DNA of 37,459 nt from an uncultured Acidimicrobiaceae bacterium (lineage in GTDB: Bacteria > Actinomycetota > Acidimicrobiia > Acidimicrobiales > Bog-793): NCBI GenBank assembly GCA_903845085.1, contig CAIMWD010000062.1:1-37459 (forward strand), in the 5' to 3' direction. How positions within the stretch are numbered: position 1 is the stretch's first letter; the number at the start of each line of letters is the position of its first letter. Below the pieces are notes generated by a model. The model saw nothing but the letters and a program-made list of their open reading frames with translations. It had not been told where the DNA came from and made no database searches. The translations under genes and the position numbers were made by a program. Positions 19,198 through 28,905 of the stretch are shown here, in pieces.

Positions 19198-19668
19198 ATG
19201 TCCTCCACGGTTTCAACACTCAAGGTGGCGACCTTTTCCGTAAGTATTCAGACAGTAACTGCGATCGACGCGCCGGCTGCGGCGGTGTGGGGTACCCTCA
19301 CCGATTTTGCGAGCTACCCCTCTTGGAACCCATTTATCAAGCGGTTGAGTGGTGCGCTCACGCTCGGTGAACGTCTCGAGGTGGATCTCCTTATCCCGGG
19401 TAAGAAGGTGCAATCGATGCGACCTCGCGTCACCGAGTACTCCGCCGGCCGTTCATTCGTATGGCTCGGCCAGATCGGCCCCAGAGGAATCTTCGATGGC
19501 CGTCATCGATTCGAGGTCATTGCCATTGGAGTCGCCTCGTGCGAACTCCACCAATCGGAGATATTGACTGGCCTCATGATCCCGTTTTTTAAGAGGATGT
19601 TGACCGGTCCCACACTGACGGCCTTTGCTTCGCTGAATGAGGCGCTTAAGGATCGAGTTGAGGCGTGA
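19198..19668 (+). CDS. SRPBCC (START/Bet v1-like, polyketide cyclase-type) domain protein
   Basis: VQTVTAIDAPAAAVWGTLTDFASYPSWNPFIKRLSGALTLGERLEVDLLIPGKKVQSMRPRVTEYSAGRSFVWLGQIGPRGIFDGRHRFEV. The ORF-track start at 18637 is an artefact overlapping the upstream GNAT. Confidence 0.87.
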   Translation: MSSTVSTLKVATFSVSIQTVTAIDAPAAAVWGTLTDFASYPSWNPFIKRLSGALTLGERLEVDLLIPGKKVQSMRPRVTEYSAGRSFVWLGQIGPRGIFDGRHRFEVIAIGVASCELHQSEILTGLMIPFFKRMLTGPTLTAFASLNEALKDRVEA

Positions 19669-20261
19669 ACATTGATCGCCTCTCCTTGGAGGTCCGGGGT
19701 CAGCGCGGCCCGGCCGTCGTCGACCGCATCTTGGCAGCAACCCTGTCGCTCCTCACCGAACGAGGGTACGGGTTCTCTGTCGATGAGGTTGCACGTGCCG
19801 CCGAGGTGAACAAGACAACTATCTACCGGCGATGGAGGACCAAACCTGTACTGGTTGCCGCGGCGATCGAGCGACTTGCCGAGGTAGAGATCCCGATACC
19901 TAAGACCGATTCGCCCCTCGCTGATCTCCGCACATTGGTGCAACTCGTTGGGGCATCACTCAATAGCAACGTCGGGCGCCAGGCGATCCGCTCTACTATC
20001 GCGGCAAGCGCAGAGGACCCAGAGATCACCGAGATTGCTCGGCAATTTCTCACCAACCGTTATCACGTGGCTACCGAGATCATCGAGCGATGCATCGCTG
20101 AAGGGTCGATTAGATCATCGGTAGATCCAGTTTTGATGTTGAAGGCAATCGTCAATCCGCTCCATCTCCATGTGCTCTTGGGTGGCGTCATCGACGACAA
20201 GATGATCAATGGACTCATCGATCTTGTACTGCACGGCGCACAATCGGCGTCATTGACCTAA
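19665..20261 (+). CDS. TetR-family transcriptional regulator
   Basis: VVDRILAATLSLLTERGYGFSVDEVARAAEVNKTTIYRRWRTKPVLVAAAIE HTH; GTG start overlaps the SRPBCC stop by 4 bp. Confidence 0.92.
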   Translation: MNIDRLSLEVRGQRGPAVVDRILAATLSLLTERGYGFSVDEVARAAEVNKTTIYRRWRTKPVLVAAAIERLAEVEIPIPKTDSPLADLRTLVQLVGASLNSNVGRQAIRSTIAASAEDPEITEIARQFLTNRYHVATEIIERCIAEGSIRSSVDPVLMLKAIVNPLHLHVLLGGVIDDKMINGLIDLVLHGAQSASLT

Positions 20262-20359
20262 TCGTTTCGAGGTCAAAGTCGAGCATTGCTGCAGCACGAG
20301 GGAGCCGAGGTGGCGGCAATCACGTGGCACCAATTACCCGCAGAGCGATAGGGTGCCTC

Positions 20360-20857
20360 ATGCTGATCAGAAGTGCACAACGAGCCGATCTCGGCGAGAT
20401 TCATAGCCTCATACAAGAGCTCGCAATATACGAGCGCGCGCTCGATCAGGCGAAGGCGACCCGCGAGCAACTCGAAACCGCGCTGTTCTCGCCGGAGCCA
20501 AAGGTTTTTTGCGATCTCGTCGAAAGCGACAAGGGCGAGATCGCTGGCCTAGCTATTTGGTTTCTCAGCTATTCCACTTGGACAGGAACCCATGGCATCC
20601 ATCTCGAGGACCTCTTTGTCCGTGAGGCATTCCGCGGACGTGGATACGGCCGTGCGCTCCTCTCGCACCTAGCTCGTATCTGTTACGAGCGCGGATATCA
20701 CCGTTTGCAGTGGTTGGTGCTCGACTGGAACGCTCCCGCACTGGAGTTCTACCGAAGTATCGGTGCGCAGGGACTCGGAGAGTGGACTCAACACCGCGTC
20801 ACCGACGAGGCGCTTGTTGCGCTCGCAGAGGGGGAGGATCGTCAACGTGAGCGTTGA
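20360..20857 (+). CDS. GNAT-family (diamine/spermidine N-acetyltransferase-like) acetyltransferase
   Basis: MLIRSAQRADLGEIHSLIQELAIYERA ... HLEDLFVREAFRGRGYGRALLSHLARICYERGYHRLQWLVLDWNAPALEFYRSIGA. Confidence 0.88.
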   Translation: MLIRSAQRADLGEIHSLIQELAIYERALDQAKATREQLETALFSPEPKVFCDLVESDKGEIAGLAIWFLSYSTWTGTHGIHLEDLFVREAFRGRGYGRALLSHLARICYERGYHRLQWLVLDWNAPALEFYRSIGAQGLGEWTQHRVTDEALVALAEGEDRQRER

Positions 20858-20906
20858 CTCGAAAATGTACCGCAGCGCACCATCGCTGATTTAAGCGATC
20901 GCGATA

Positions 20907-21557
20907 CTTGGCATCGGCGAGAACGTGCTCAGCACCTTTCCCTACCAGCAGCAGATCATCTACCACTACACCATGCCGATTATTCCCGTTCTTGCCATGG
21001 GCGTGGTGTACGCCGTCAGCCAGCAAAAGCTCGCCCGCATCCGATGGATCGTGACAGCGATTGTCTTTTCACTCACAGTGTGGACTTCCTACATGTGGGG
21101 AGCCATGCCATTTTCGCTTTATCAAGTAAGCCAACCATATGCCACAGACCCTGCGGCGCAAGCGGACATACAGACCATTCAGAGTTTCCTGCCACCAAAT
21201 GCTCCAGTCTCCGCTTGATATCCCTACGTCGCTCACATCGACCACCGCACGCGCATCTACGTGTGGACAAACCCCTATTCAACACAAAATTGGGGCCTTG
21301 GCACCAACTACCTTGTGCTCCCCGCGGCCGCAACAACGACCTATCTCATGCTCCCGGTTCCGCTCTCTAGTCAAGATAATCCTGATGTGCTCGCGACAAT
21401 CGAGGCACGCTATCAACTTGTGCACCAGCGCGGAACTGTCGGACTTTACGAACTCAAGAGTGCGTTGTTGGCTAAGTTCCCTGAAGTCAAAGACCTCGAC
21501 GAGTTCCGGAGGCTAGGCCGCTCTCCAACCTCATCTGCGAACAGTCTTGATAGCTGA
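20907..21557 (+). pseudogene. DUF2079-like membrane protein remnant (N-terminally truncated, in-frame TGA)
   Basis: LSTFPYQQQIIYHYTMPIIPVLAMGVVYAVSQ...PNAPVSA*YPYVAHIDHRTRIYVWTNPYSTQNWGLGTNYLVL...: one reading frame continues with homology-like sequence across a TGA at about 21217; no N-terminal portion present. Confidence 0.75.
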
Positions 21558-21634
21558 AATTTTTGGTTGGACGGTACGCGCCACTAAATTTCGCGTTGCC
21601 TAGCATCGCGGTGATCGTCGCTGATGGCAGGCGG

Positions 21635-23014
21635 TTATCCCTCGTTCTCGGGGACCTGCGAGGTCACCCTTGGCAGCTGGAAGCGAAGTCGAAGACCGCC
21701 AAGATCGCTCACGGAACGTCCCATCGTGCCTCCCAAAGCAACGGCGATATCGGACATGATGCTCATACCGAGACCCGAGCCTCCCGCTGCACGATCGCGA
21801 GAGCCCTCGAACCTTTCGAACCGTTGAGGAGATTGGCCATACGCCTCGACAGGAAGTCCCGGCCCGCCGTCTTCGATAGTGAGAGTGATCCACTGCGCGG
21901 ATGCCTCTGTCGTGACCCGTACCCTGGCATCATCATCGGTGTAGCGAACAATATTTGTCACCGCGTTATCGACGAGTCGTTCAAGAAGGTCGCGGCGTCC
22001 GACCACAAAATGGTGTTCCCCCATCACGCGCTCGATCGGTCGCGGCGGCTGTTCGAGGGCAAGTTCGTCGAGCGCTCGCCCGATTAACTCGGTGAGATCG
22101 ACCTCCTCGCCAGCGCGTTGTGGCGCCTCGCGGACCTTGGCGAGAAAGAGCAGATCGCCGACGAGTCGATCGATCCGCTCCACCTCACGCGCGATGCGAT
22201 CGAGCGCACGTTGCTGTTGCTCCTGCGACAATTTCCCCTCTTGGAGCAGCACGCTATAACCCTTGATTACCGTAAGCGGGGTCCTCAGCTCGTGTGAGGC
22301 ATCACCGATGAACCGCTGCATGGTCTCACTCGTGCGACGTTCGATATCGATAACCCGGCTCAGCGCCGCGACCATCGCCAAGAGCGAGCGTTCAAGGCGT
22401 TGCAGGTCAGTGCTCGCCGAGAATTGGGCTGGTGCAGGCGGCTCCTCGCCCTTGGCAACCTGCTCGGCAAAATCGATCAGTCCCCCGATAGATCGAATCT
22501 CTCTCCGAGTGACAAACCTGCCGGCTACTGCCATCACGATCGCGGCTGCAAGCGCAACGAGTGCGACGCGCTCCTCCAGCGAGCGATTGGCCTCGGTAAT
22601 CGACTGCGTTGACCCAGCCACAACGAGATAGGAGCCCCCACCAATATCAAGCGAGCGATACCGGAATCCGGGAAGATCCGGGGAGGTACGCACACTCGAG
22701 AGTGATGCATGGACATCGCTCAGAGTGGGCGAGCGTTGCAAAGGTACCGTGCTCGCGTTGATCTGCGTGACGGAACCGCCCTCATCGACGACGTCCAAGG
22801 CGAAGTCGTAATCCTCCTGCTGGAGCACATAGAGGGCATCGTTGAGTGCAGCGACTGGATGGCCGCGTCCACTGTTGACCACGCTATTGATTCCACTATC
22901 GAGAGTGGCGTAGGCGCCTTTTGTGCTCGCAGCGACCGCAAACCACCCAACCCCTACCGCCACTAACAGGGTCAACGAGGCGAGGAGCAGACTGACGCGG
23001 GTGGAAAGTCTCAT
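21635..23014 (-). CDS. Sensor histidine kinase
   Basis: MQRFIGDASHELRTPLTVIKGYSVLL (H-box), VDNAVTNIVRYT (N-box), IEDGGPGLP (G1), GGSGLGMSIMSDIAVALGGTM; two N-terminal TM segments. Confidence 0.95.
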   Translation of the reverse strand: MRLSTRVSLLLASLTLLVAVGVGWFAVAASTKGAYATLDSGINSVVNSGRGHPVAALNDALYVLQQEDYDFALDVVDEGGSVTQINASTVPLQRSPTLSDVHASLSSVRTSPDLPGFRYRSLDIGGGSYLVVAGSTQSITEANRSLEERVALVALAAAIVMAVAGRFVTRREIRSIGGLIDFAEQVAKGEEPPAPAQFSASTDLQRLERSLLAMVAALSRVIDIERRTSETMQRFIGDASHELRTPLTVIKGYSVLLQEGKLSQEQQQRALDRIAREVERIDRLVGDLLFLAKVREAPQRAGEEVDLTELIGRALDELALEQPPRPIERVMGEHHFVVGRRDLLERLVDNAVTNIVRYTDDDARVRVTTEASAQWITLTIEDGGPGLPVEAYGQSPQRFERFEGSRDRAAGGSGLGMSIMSDIAVALGGTMGRSVSDLGGLRLRFQLPRVTSQVPENEG

Positions 23015-23697
23015 GTTGCAGGAGATGGTGACATTTTGAATCCGACACCGCGAATGGTCTTGAGTGGAGCAAATCCCTCCCGATGAATCTTTCGTCGAAG
23101 GTAGGAGACATAGGTATCGACGACGGAGCTCTCAGTGTCAAAGTCGATCTCCCAGACGTCTCGAAGCAGTTGCGTTCGGGTCAATACGCGATCTTGGTTA
23201 GCAAGGAACTGCTCGAGCAACCGAAACTCTGTCGCAGAGAGGTCGACAAGTTCCTCATTGACATGGACCTCATGCCGAGCGATATCCATTCGGAGATCAC
23301 CGCAGGTGAGGATCCGATCGTCACCCGCGACCGTAGAGGTGCGGCGCAGGATCGCCGCCGTTCGCAGGAGGAGTTCACTAAGGCCAAAGGGCTTGCGAAC
23401 ATAATCATCGGCTCCGTAGCGAAGCCCACGCTCAATGTCGCTCGCCGCATTCCGCGCGGAGAGCAAGATCACGGGAACGGCAGATCCCTTGGCGCGAAGC
23501 GTCTCCAAAAGAGTTAACCCATCCATGTCTGGCATCGAGATATCGAGCACGCAGAGGTCGATCTCATGATGACGCACGAGCGCCAGCGCCTCTACGCCGT
23601 TGGGGGCGACAAAGACCTCATAGCCCTCGAGTTCGTAGGCATCGCGCAGAAGTTCGCGCACGCCAACCTCGTCATCAACGACAAGAATTGACGTCAT
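23011..23697 (-). CDS. OmpR/PhoB-family response regulator
   Basis: MTSILVVDDEVGVRELLRDAYELEGYEV, DLCVLDISMPDMDGLTLLETLR, C-terminal winged helix LSATEFRLLEQFLANQDRVLTRTQLLRDVWEIDFDTESSVVDTYVSYLRRKI. Confidence 0.96.
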   Translation of the reverse strand: MTSILVVDDEVGVRELLRDAYELEGYEVFVAPNGVEALALVRHHEIDLCVLDISMPDMDGLTLLETLRAKGSAVPVILLSARNAASDIERGLRYGADDYVRKPFGLSELLLRTAAILRRTSTVAGDDRILTCGDLRMDIARHEVHVNEELVDLSATEFRLLEQFLANQDRVLTRTQLLRDVWEIDFDTESSVVDTYVSYLRRKIHREGFAPLKTIRGVGFKMSPSPAT

Positions 23698-23825
23698 TAT
23701 GGGGTCACCATCTCGCTGAGCGTACCGGAGATTCGATCAGTAATCCCATCTCCGCGGGCGTTTCCCAATCACAAACAGACCACAATTTTGCTCGTTACCA
23801 TGGGACTGTCCATAGAGGGGACACT

Positions 23826-24224
23826 ATGAATCGACCAACAATTCAACGAAACGTCATCACCCGCCTCGTCGGAACACTCGCCATCGCCGCGAGTCTCTCG
23901 TTCGTCGCTGGCACTGCCTCCTTCGCCGCGACCAGCACGGTGACCGCGACGCATTCCACCACCACGACGACGACACCAAGTCAGGCGCTACGCGCTTACC
24001 GTGCTGCACTGAAGAATTACAACTCTGAGCGACGACTTATCTCTGTCGCGTACAAGAACGCAATCGCGACTGCAAAGGCAACCTGCAACCGAGCGCTTCG
24101 ACGCGCGAAGACCAACGCGGCACGCTCCGCCGCCCGTGCTGCTCTCAAGCTCGTCGTAATCAATGCATCGGCCGCACGAGAGACTGCGCTCGTTGTGTTG
24201 GGCAACCCGCCGGTCAAGCCCTAG
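23826..24224 (+). CDS. Secreted basic Ala/Arg/Lys-rich helical protein (hypothetical)
   Basis: Signal peptide RNVITRLVGTLAIAASLSFVAGTASFAA, Thr-rich linker (HSTTTTTTPSQ), then A/R/K-rich helix AYRAALKNYNSERRLISVAYKNAIATAKATCNRALRRAKTNAARSAARAALK; divergent from the response regulator. Confidence 0.8.
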   Translation: MNRPTIQRNVITRLVGTLAIAASLSFVAGTASFAATSTVTATHSTTTTTTPSQALRAYRAALKNYNSERRLISVAYKNAIATAKATCNRALRRAKTNAARSAARAALKLVVINASAARETALVVLGNPPVKP

Positions 24225-24271
24225 CCACCGCACGCGCTACCCAACCTCCTTGCTCGGAGACGATCCGGCGG

Positions 24272-25498
24272 TTAACGCCCGAGCCGTCGAAGCGCCGCAA
24301 CGGCCGCATGTCGGCCACTTACGAGCGCTCCCTGAATCGAGGGAGTAGTGAGATAGTCGCCCGCAAGGATCGGCGCACCATCGATCGGTCGCGTGCGCTT
24401 CCCCAAGAGTTCGCCTCGTTCGGGCAGTGCGCGTGCAACGAGCGACGTCGTGATGGGAGTGACATCGGCGAGATCTGCCGAATACAGCCGCGCCACGCTC
24501 ACGCGCGCCGCCTGCTCTGAGGGTCCTCCTGGGTGAAGACCATTCTTTGCCGCAGCGACCAGTGCACGACCATCGGGTGCGCGCTCTGGTGCAACGGAGG
24601 TGAGATCGAGTGCGCTTGCGATCGGATCATCTCCCGGGAGTAATCGCAACGCTGCACTGTCACGGAGGGTGGGAAGCGAATACCACCAGGTCGTCTGCGC
24701 ACGCCACGGGTAGGCAGCCGTGCCCAATAGCCGTGTTGCAGCATCAGGATCGGTCGCGACGACTACCGCTCGGGCCCGGTAGTGCTCATGATCGGTGTGG
24801 ACCTGTGTTGCAGTTATCCGACGTGCGGGAGAGCCGGTAACGATGGTCGTGTGCCCTAACCGCGCAGCCATCGCAGCGGGAAGCGCAGCGACTCCCTCGG
24901 GATGAGTTCCCGGTCGACCTCGCATAAAGCTGCGCAGCAGCATCTCGCTGTAGCGCCACGAGGGCAAAAGTTCATCATCGAGCAATGTCCCCCGGAGGAA
25001 GGGAGCCAGCAACCGCTCGTGCGCTGCAGTTGAGATCCCCAAGCGGAGTAGACCCTCCTCTGTGGAGCACTCTTCATCTTCGCGTAGTTGCGAACCATCG
25101 CCGCGAGCGAGGTGAACGAGCAATCGACCGATCCGTACAAGGTCAGATGTGGTACATCCCAATCTCCGTAGGCCACGGAGCGAACCAAAGGGGGCTCGTC
25201 GCGGATCAGGGAGAGAAAGTAGTCCCTCCTCTGTGGCGATCATCACCGCAGAGGGAAAGGACCGAAGATCAAAGTCAGCGAGGACACCGCTTGCCCGTAA
25301 CTCGGGATAGCCGGGGTTGATGAGCTGGAAGCCCTGATCGATGAGGTAGCCATCGATCAGGTGGGAGGCGAGTCGACCACCGACCTTGGGAGCTGCCTCG
25401 AGGAGAACGACCTCGATGCCGTTGCGATTGAGGACCTCGCAACAGCGCAGACCAGCGAGCCCTGCGCCGACGACAACCACCTCTACCACTCGCGCCAC
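24272..25498 (-). CDS. FAD-dependent oxidoreductase (amine oxidase/phytoene desaturase-like)
   Basis: VVEVVVVGAGLAGLRCCEVLNRNGIEVVLLEAAPKVGGRLASHLIDGYLIDQGFQLINPGYPEL (Rossmann dinucleotide motif); C-terminal GDYLTTPSIQGALVSGRHAAVAAL. Confidence 0.9.
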   Translation of the reverse strand: MARVVEVVVVGAGLAGLRCCEVLNRNGIEVVLLEAAPKVGGRLASHLIDGYLIDQGFQLINPGYPELRASGVLADFDLRSFPSAVMIATEEGLLSLPDPRRAPFGSLRGLRRLGCTTSDLVRIGRLLVHLARGDGSQLREDEECSTEEGLLRLGISTAAHERLLAPFLRGTLLDDELLPSWRYSEMLLRSFMRGRPGTHPEGVAALPAAMAARLGHTTIVTGSPARRITATQVHTDHEHYRARAVVVATDPDAATRLLGTAAYPWRAQTTWWYSLPTLRDSAALRLLPGDDPIASALDLTSVAPERAPDGRALVAAAKNGLHPGGPSEQAARVSVARLYSADLADVTPITTSLVARALPERGELLGKRTRPIDGAPILAGDYLTTPSIQGALVSGRHAAVAALRRLGR

Positions 25499-25545
25499 GA
25501 CTCATCTCCTCTCCGGTGTCACGCTAGCGACGGTACGCTGCGCAG

Positions 25546-25962
25546 GTGGATTCTGCCCGCTCATCGACGTTGATCTATGACGGCGAGTGTGGATTCTGTC
25601 AACGTGCGGCGCAGTGGCTGATTCGCCGCTCCCCCCACGCTGACTACCGCCTCATTGGCTCTCAGGAGCTCAGCGATGAGGAGCTCGTGACGATGGGGCT
25701 CAACCGCCACGATGTCGAGAGTGCGCTCTGGTGGGTCGATGTGAATACGATCGCGGCAGGCGCTCCTGCAATCGCCGCAGTACTCGGTCGAGGTTCGTTC
25801 CCGTTGCCCATCCTCGGCGCAGTTCTCTCGCTCCCAGCAGTACGACCGGTCGCCGCGCTTCTCTATCGCATCGTCGCGCGCTATCGCCATCTGCTCCCCG
25901 GGGCGACGCAGAGCTGTGATCTCCGTGGGCGCCAGCGCGACGACGCCGCTTCGGCGACCTGA
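25546..25962 (+). CDS. DCC-family (DUF393) thiol-disulfide oxidoreductase-like protein
   Basis: LIYDGECGFCQRAAQWLIRRSP (DxxCxxC), GAPAIAAVLG, C-terminal YRHLLPGATQSCDL; GTG start. Confidence 0.86.
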   Translation: MDSARSSTLIYDGECGFCQRAAQWLIRRSPHADYRLIGSQELSDEELVTMGLNRHDVESALWWVDVNTIAAGAPAIAAVLGRGSFPLPILGAVLSLPAVRPVAALLYRIVARYRHLLPGATQSCDLRGRQRDDAASAT

Positions 25963-25963
25963 G

Positions 25964-26560
25964 ATGAATCTTGCAATTTCCCTTTCGGTCTTTCCGATCA
26001 TCTTCTTTGGAGAGCTCCCGGACAAGACGATGTTTGCCTCGCTCGCGATGTCGACCCGTGGGCGGCCACGTGCCGTCTTTCTTGGCGTCGCTCTTGCCTT
26101 CACCCTTCACGTAATTCTTGCCGTCACGGTCGGATCGATCCTCTTCCGCTTTATTCCGCACCGGGTCCTCGAGGCAATCGTCGCTGCGCTCTTCTTCGGC
26201 GGCGCTGCGCTCGCCATCCGTGAGCTCCGCGAGAGCGACGAACTTCCCGAGCGAGAGTCAGAGATCGTCAACGAGGAGTTTGGTGCTCACCGCAAGACCT
26301 TTGGCGCTGCCTTCCTCGTCATCTTTCTCGCGGAGTGGGGTGACCTTACGCAGCTGCTCACCGCGAACCTCGCGGCGCACTATCACAATGCGATCTCCGT
26401 AGGCCTTGGTGCGATCGTGGCGCTCTGGTCGGTAGCGGCGATTGCGATCTTTGGTGGGAGGAGCCTTGCAAAATACCTTCACCCAAAGGCGCTGCATCTC
26501 ATCATGGCGGTTGCGTTGACCGTTCTCGCGGTCCTTGCCACCGTGGCGGCCATCCGTTAG
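25964..26560 (+). CDS. UPF0016/GDT1 (TMEM165) family cation transporter
   Basis: Two duplicated halves with GELPDKTMFASLAMS and AEWGDLTQLLTANLA; six or seven hydrophobic segments. Confidence 0.9.
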   Translation: MNLAISLSVFPIIFFGELPDKTMFASLAMSTRGRPRAVFLGVALAFTLHVILAVTVGSILFRFIPHRVLEAIVAALFFGGAALAIRELRESDELPERESEIVNEEFGAHRKTFGAAFLVIFLAEWGDLTQLLTANLAAHYHNAISVGLGAIVALWSVAAIAIFGGRSLAKYLHPKALHLIMAVALTVLAVLATVAAIR

Positions 26561-26814
26561 CTGCGCGATCTCACATCGCAGATTCAGCGCGCACTCGAGT
26601 TGCCACAGTGTTTTTCGGGATCTCGGCGAGGGCATCTCGCACCGGGCTCGGGGTGCAGCGACGGGGAGCGTTCACCGGTCCTCGAGGATCGCACCATCTC
26701 GGTCGCCCTAACCAAATCGATGGACGAACCCGTTTTCTCCTTTCGGAGTGATCGGGCCTAGGATTCATGAGGCCAGCCCACTGGCCAAGGATCGACGACG
26801 AGGAGAGCGAAACC

Positions 26815-28086
26815 GTGCCCGAGAGTGTCACCATTACGGACAACCGCACCGGCAAGTCGGCGGAGATTCCGATCAAAGAGGGCGGCGTCAGCGCCGCAGA
26901 GTGGTCGAAGCTTCTTCCGGGAATCTGGTTCTACGACCCCGCCTTTGGCGCTACCGCAGAGTGCGAGAGCTCCATTACCTTCATCGATGGTGACGCTGGC
27001 ATCCTCCGCTATCGGGGTATACCGATCGAACAGCTCGCCGAGCAGTCAACCTACCTTGAGGTTGCCTACCTCCTCCTCAATGGCGAACTTCCTAACAAGG
27101 AGCAGCTCGCAAAGTGGACGCATGACGTCACGCAGCACTCGTTCATCCACGAGAACGTGCGCAAGCGTTTCCTCGAGGGCTTCCACTATGACGCCCACCC
27201 GATGGGAATGCTCGTCTCCGCTATCGCAGCGCTCTCGACCTTTTACCCTGATGCAAAGGACATCTTCAACCCCGAATCGCGTTACCTCCAGACGGTGCGA
27301 CTTATCGCCAAGATGCCAACGATCTCCGCTGCGGCGCACCGATTTAGTGTCGGCATGCCCTTCGTCTACCCCGACAACGAGCTCTCCTTCGCGGAGAACT
27401 TCCTCTCGATGATGTGGAAGGTCGCCGAGCCGCATTACAAGGCCGACCCCCGTCTGGTGCACGCGATCGAGGTTCTCTTTATCTTGCACGCGGACCACGA
27501 GCAGAACTGCTCCACCACCACGATGCGCGTCGTTGGTTCGAGCCACGCCGACCCCTACGCCTCGACGGCCTCGGCCATTGCGGCCCTCTATGGCCCCCGT
27601 CACGGCGGGGCGAACGAGGAGGTGCTACGGATGCTGAACGAGATCGGCTCCGTGGAGAATGTTCCGGCCTTCGTTGAGTCGGTAAAGGCGGGCAAGGGCC
27701 TCCTCTACGGCTTTGGTCACCGCGTATACAAGAACTACGACCCGCGCGCGAAGATCGTGCAAAAGGTCGCCTATGACGTCTTCGAGGTCACTGGCAAGAA
27801 TCCGCTGCTCGACATTGCGCTCAAGCTCGAAGAGGTTGCGCTCGCTGATGATTACTTCATTAGCCGTCGCCTCTACCCGAATGTCGACTTCTACTCCGGC
27901 ATCATCTACCAGGCGATGGGCTTCCCCGTTGAGATGTTCCCGGTCCTCTTCGCGATCGCCCGTACGACTGGGTGGCTCGCACACTGGGCCGAGTCACTTG
28001 AGTCCAAGGCCCGTATCGCACGTCCACGCCAGATCTACACGGGCTACGACGAGCGCCCCTATGTGCCCATGGCGAAGCGCTCCTAA
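26815..28086 (+). CDS. gltA: Citrate synthase
   Basis: GILRYRGIPIEQLAEQSTYLEVAYLLLNGELP, LHADHEQNCSTTTMRVVGSSHADPYASTASAIAALYGPRHGGANEEVLRML, GFGHRVYKNYDPRAKI; likely GTG start MPESVTITDNRTGK. Confidence 0.95.
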   Translation: MPESVTITDNRTGKSAEIPIKEGGVSAAEWSKLLPGIWFYDPAFGATAECESSITFIDGDAGILRYRGIPIEQLAEQSTYLEVAYLLLNGELPNKEQLAKWTHDVTQHSFIHENVRKRFLEGFHYDAHPMGMLVSAIAALSTFYPDAKDIFNPESRYLQTVRLIAKMPTISAAAHRFSVGMPFVYPDNELSFAENFLSMMWKVAEPHYKADPRLVHAIEVLFILHADHEQNCSTTTMRVVGSSHADPYASTASAIAALYGPRHGGANEEVLRMLNEIGSVENVPAFVESVKAGKGLLYGFGHRVYKNYDPRAKIVQKVAYDVFEVTGKNPLLDIALKLEEVALADDYFISRRLYPNVDFYSGIIYQAMGFPVEMFPVLFAIARTTGWLAHWAESLESKARIARPRQIYTGYDERPYVPMAKRS

Positions 28087-28195
28087 AGAAAAACTGCAGC
28101 TCATCGCAGCGCGGTCGTTATCATTTGTAGTGATAGCGATCATGTGTTAGAAAGATAACAGTGGTGTTAGGGCATCACTCTTGGGGGGAAACGAG

Positions 28196-28228
28196 AAGGC
28201 CCGTCGGCCCAGCCGACGGGCCTTTCTT
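28196..28228 (+). terminator. Rho-independent terminator after gltA
   Basis: AAGGCCCGTCGGCCCAGCCGACGGGCCTTTCTT hairpin. Confidence 0.88.
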
Positions 28229-28450
28229 CATCTCGTAGTTACGTTCTGATTGCACATCGCAATCAAAGTGGCAGCCCGTCCTATGCGGTCTCACCGAGAT
28301 CGCTTCACCAATCCCGGACGCATCGCGCACCGCGTGAATTCGTCACTTTTGCTCAACACTGGTGCCAAATAGTTGTTCTCCAGTTCCTCTAACCACCAGT
28401 ATTGGCACGCATAGATTTTGTGAGCACTCAATCAGTCGCGCGCGTCAACC

Positions 28451-28590
28451 TCACCAGGTTGTCGCGTCGCATTGGGGGAGATTGTGTGCTCACTTCGACG
28501 GATTCAGTAGCAGTTTGCAACGGATTGGGAGCGTTACAGGTCAGAGAGATTCACCAGGCGTGACGCGTCGCGTCAGCAATCGGGGGGAAG
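28451..28590 (+). repeat. Imperfect direct repeat pair (TCACCAGG..CGCGTCGC..GGGGG(A)AGAT), copies near 28451-28482 and 28551-28592
   Basis: TCACCAGGTTGTCGCGTCGCATTGGGGGAGAT versus TCACCAGGCGTGACGCGTCGCGTCAGCAATCGGGGGGAAGAT, about 100 bp apart. Confidence 0.5.
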
Positions 28591-28905
28591 ATGAGATCAA
28601 GTTCATACACAAAAGGGCGTCAATCAGAGCTTGTCGCTCAGGCGTGCCGCGTCCTCGGAAAGCTCGACATGACCCATGGTTCCCTGGGTCATGTCAGTCT
28701 CCGTCTCGACGATTCAGAGACGCTCCTCATCAAGGGGAAGGGCGAGGATGAGTCAGCGCTTCGTTTCACCGAGCCGAGCGACATCGTCGAGGTAGATTTC
28801 AATGCGGATACGGTCGACGGTCCGAAGGGTCTCCGCTCGCCAAGGAAGTCGAAGTTTGCAGTTTGGTCCCACGTCAATAAGCCCTCTGAAGAAGCTATAA
28901 CGAGC
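28591..28905 (+). pseudogene. Class II aldolase/adducin-domain fragment (truncated/frameshifted)
   Basis: SELVAQACRVLGKLDMTHGSLGHVSLRLDDSETLLIKGKGEDESALRFTEPSDIVEVDFNADTVDG resembles the domain N-terminus. After about codon 80 the frame loses similarity; another frame reads SPLAKEVEVCSLVPRQ*. Confidence 0.6.

Noticed and set aside
18637-19668. 343-aa ORF starting inside the GNAT gene
   Set aside because: First ~185 codons overlap the GNAT out of frame and run through the intergenic promoter/palindromes; only the part from 19198 is the SRPBCC protein.
21215-21222. TGA in the DUF2079 remnant as selenocysteine/readthrough
   Set aside because: Gene is also N-terminally truncated and no SECIS-like context was evident; pseudogenisation is simpler.
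28098-28160. TATCATTTGTAGTGATA palindrome after gltA as an operator
   Set aside because: Downstream of gltA and before its terminator, so an operator role is doubtful; could just be 3' UTR structure.
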